NCBI RefSeq assembly: GCF_002891535.1
Contig: NZ_PDZR01000025.1
Coordinates: 1 to 51,903, forward strand
Origin: Methylocella silvestris
Lineage (GTDB): Bacteria > Pseudomonadota > Alphaproteobacteria > Rhizobiales > Beijerinckiaceae
DNA length: 51,903 bases
Direction of reading: 5' to 3'
Shown here: positions 51,779 through 51,903 of the stretch, one piece after another
Layout of the letters: the number at the start of each line of letters is the position of its first letter
How positions within the stretch are numbered: the first letter of the stretch is position 1
The notes under the pieces: generated by a model
What the model was told of the DNA's origin: nothing
The model's input: only the letters and a program-made list of their open reading frames with translations
Databases searched by the model: none
Program-made: the position numbers and the translations under genes

Positions 51779-51903
51779 GGTCCTGTTGACAAATAAGATT
51801 CCCAGTCCCGGCTTTCGGTGATTCAACGTTGCTTTCTCAGGGAGGCGGCTTTGATTCGGGACATGATGAGCGACGAGGAGTGGGCGTTCTTCGAGCCGTT
51901 TGT
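51779..51903 (+). mobile_element. IS5-family insertion sequence, left end (cut by window edge)
   Basis: GGTCCTGTTGACAAATAAG at 51779 resembles the terminal repeat of IS5-type elements, and CTAG at 51776-51779 is a possible duplicated target. A transposase start follows at 51851. The other end is outside the window. Confidence 0.65.
51851..51903 (+). CDS. IS5-family transposase, N-terminal part (partial)
   Basis: From TTG 51851 the product reads LIRDMMSDEEWAFFEPF, the standard IS5 transposase start, with CAGGGAGG before it. ATG 51863 or 51866 are alternative starts. It runs off the window after 17 residues. Confidence 0.75.
   Translation, partial: MIRDMMSDEEWAFFEPF

Noticed and set aside
1-51903. 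CRISPR array, rRNA genes or a complete prophage
   Set aside because: No regularly spaced direct repeats, no rRNA-like sequence and no phage structural, integrase or terminase genes were seen.

Overview
The window (51.9 kb, GC-rich) reads as a chromosome segment of an alphaproteobacterium, most likely of the Hyphomicrobiales (Rhizobiales). The clues are an ExoY/ExoP/ExoQ/ExoZ-type exopolysaccharide cluster, Rhizobiales-style small secreted proteins, paired HdeA-like proteins, DUF1254 and sulfatase genes, and frequent TTG/GTG starts with 4-base start/stop overlaps. A Beijerinckiaceae or Methylocystaceae host is a guess. Assignments come from reading motifs; no database search was run.

Region 1 (1-9.4 kb) is the least ordinary part. 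After the edge of an IS3-family element come a family 2 glycosyltransferase, a transglutaminase-like protein, and two gene blocks facing each other across a large palindromic repeat. The minus-strand block (9381 to 4373) is a six-gene overlapping operon: SGNH protein, glycosyltransferase, degenerate SGNH protein, thiamine-diphosphate E1 alpha, E1 beta, and a stand-alone lipoyl domain. The facing plus-strand block has a lysine-less lipoyl paralogue coupled to an SGNH protein with a possible barrel-sandwich N-terminus. No E2 catalytic domain or E3 is present. I infer a dedicated acyl-generating and acyl-handling pathway for a surface glycan. This is the best candidate for an undescribed system.

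Region 2 (9.4-10.5 kb) holds a degenerate tRNA-like element and about 0.7 kb without a recognisable gene.

Region 3 (10.5-28 kb) is periplasmic and envelope biochemistry: an L,D-transpeptidase-like lipoprotein, an octaheme cytochrome c with HEAT/TPR repeats, a HAD phosphatase, three sulfatases, a DUF1254 protein, a TPR sensor-like protein, three small secreted proteins (two HdeA-like) and a channel-like protein with an altered pore motif. Fragments of an outer-membrane barrel gene and an IS630 transposase show past turnover. A porin (28.3-30 kb) follows an AT-rich promoter region.

Region 4 (30.1-51.5 kb) is an exopolysaccharide locus read mostly leftward. It contains an ExoY-like priming transferase, five glycosyltransferases, a GMC oxidoreductase and aldo/keto reductase pair, a membrane acyltransferase, a Wzy/ExoQ-type polymerase, a flippase, a hexapeptide acyltransferase, a GH16 glycanase and a Wzc/ExoP-type co-polymerase with tyrosine kinase. 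An OafA-type acyltransferase-SGNH gene reads rightward at the far end. No Wza-type outer-membrane exporter is in the window. The right edge carries an IS3 remnant abutted by an IS5-family element.
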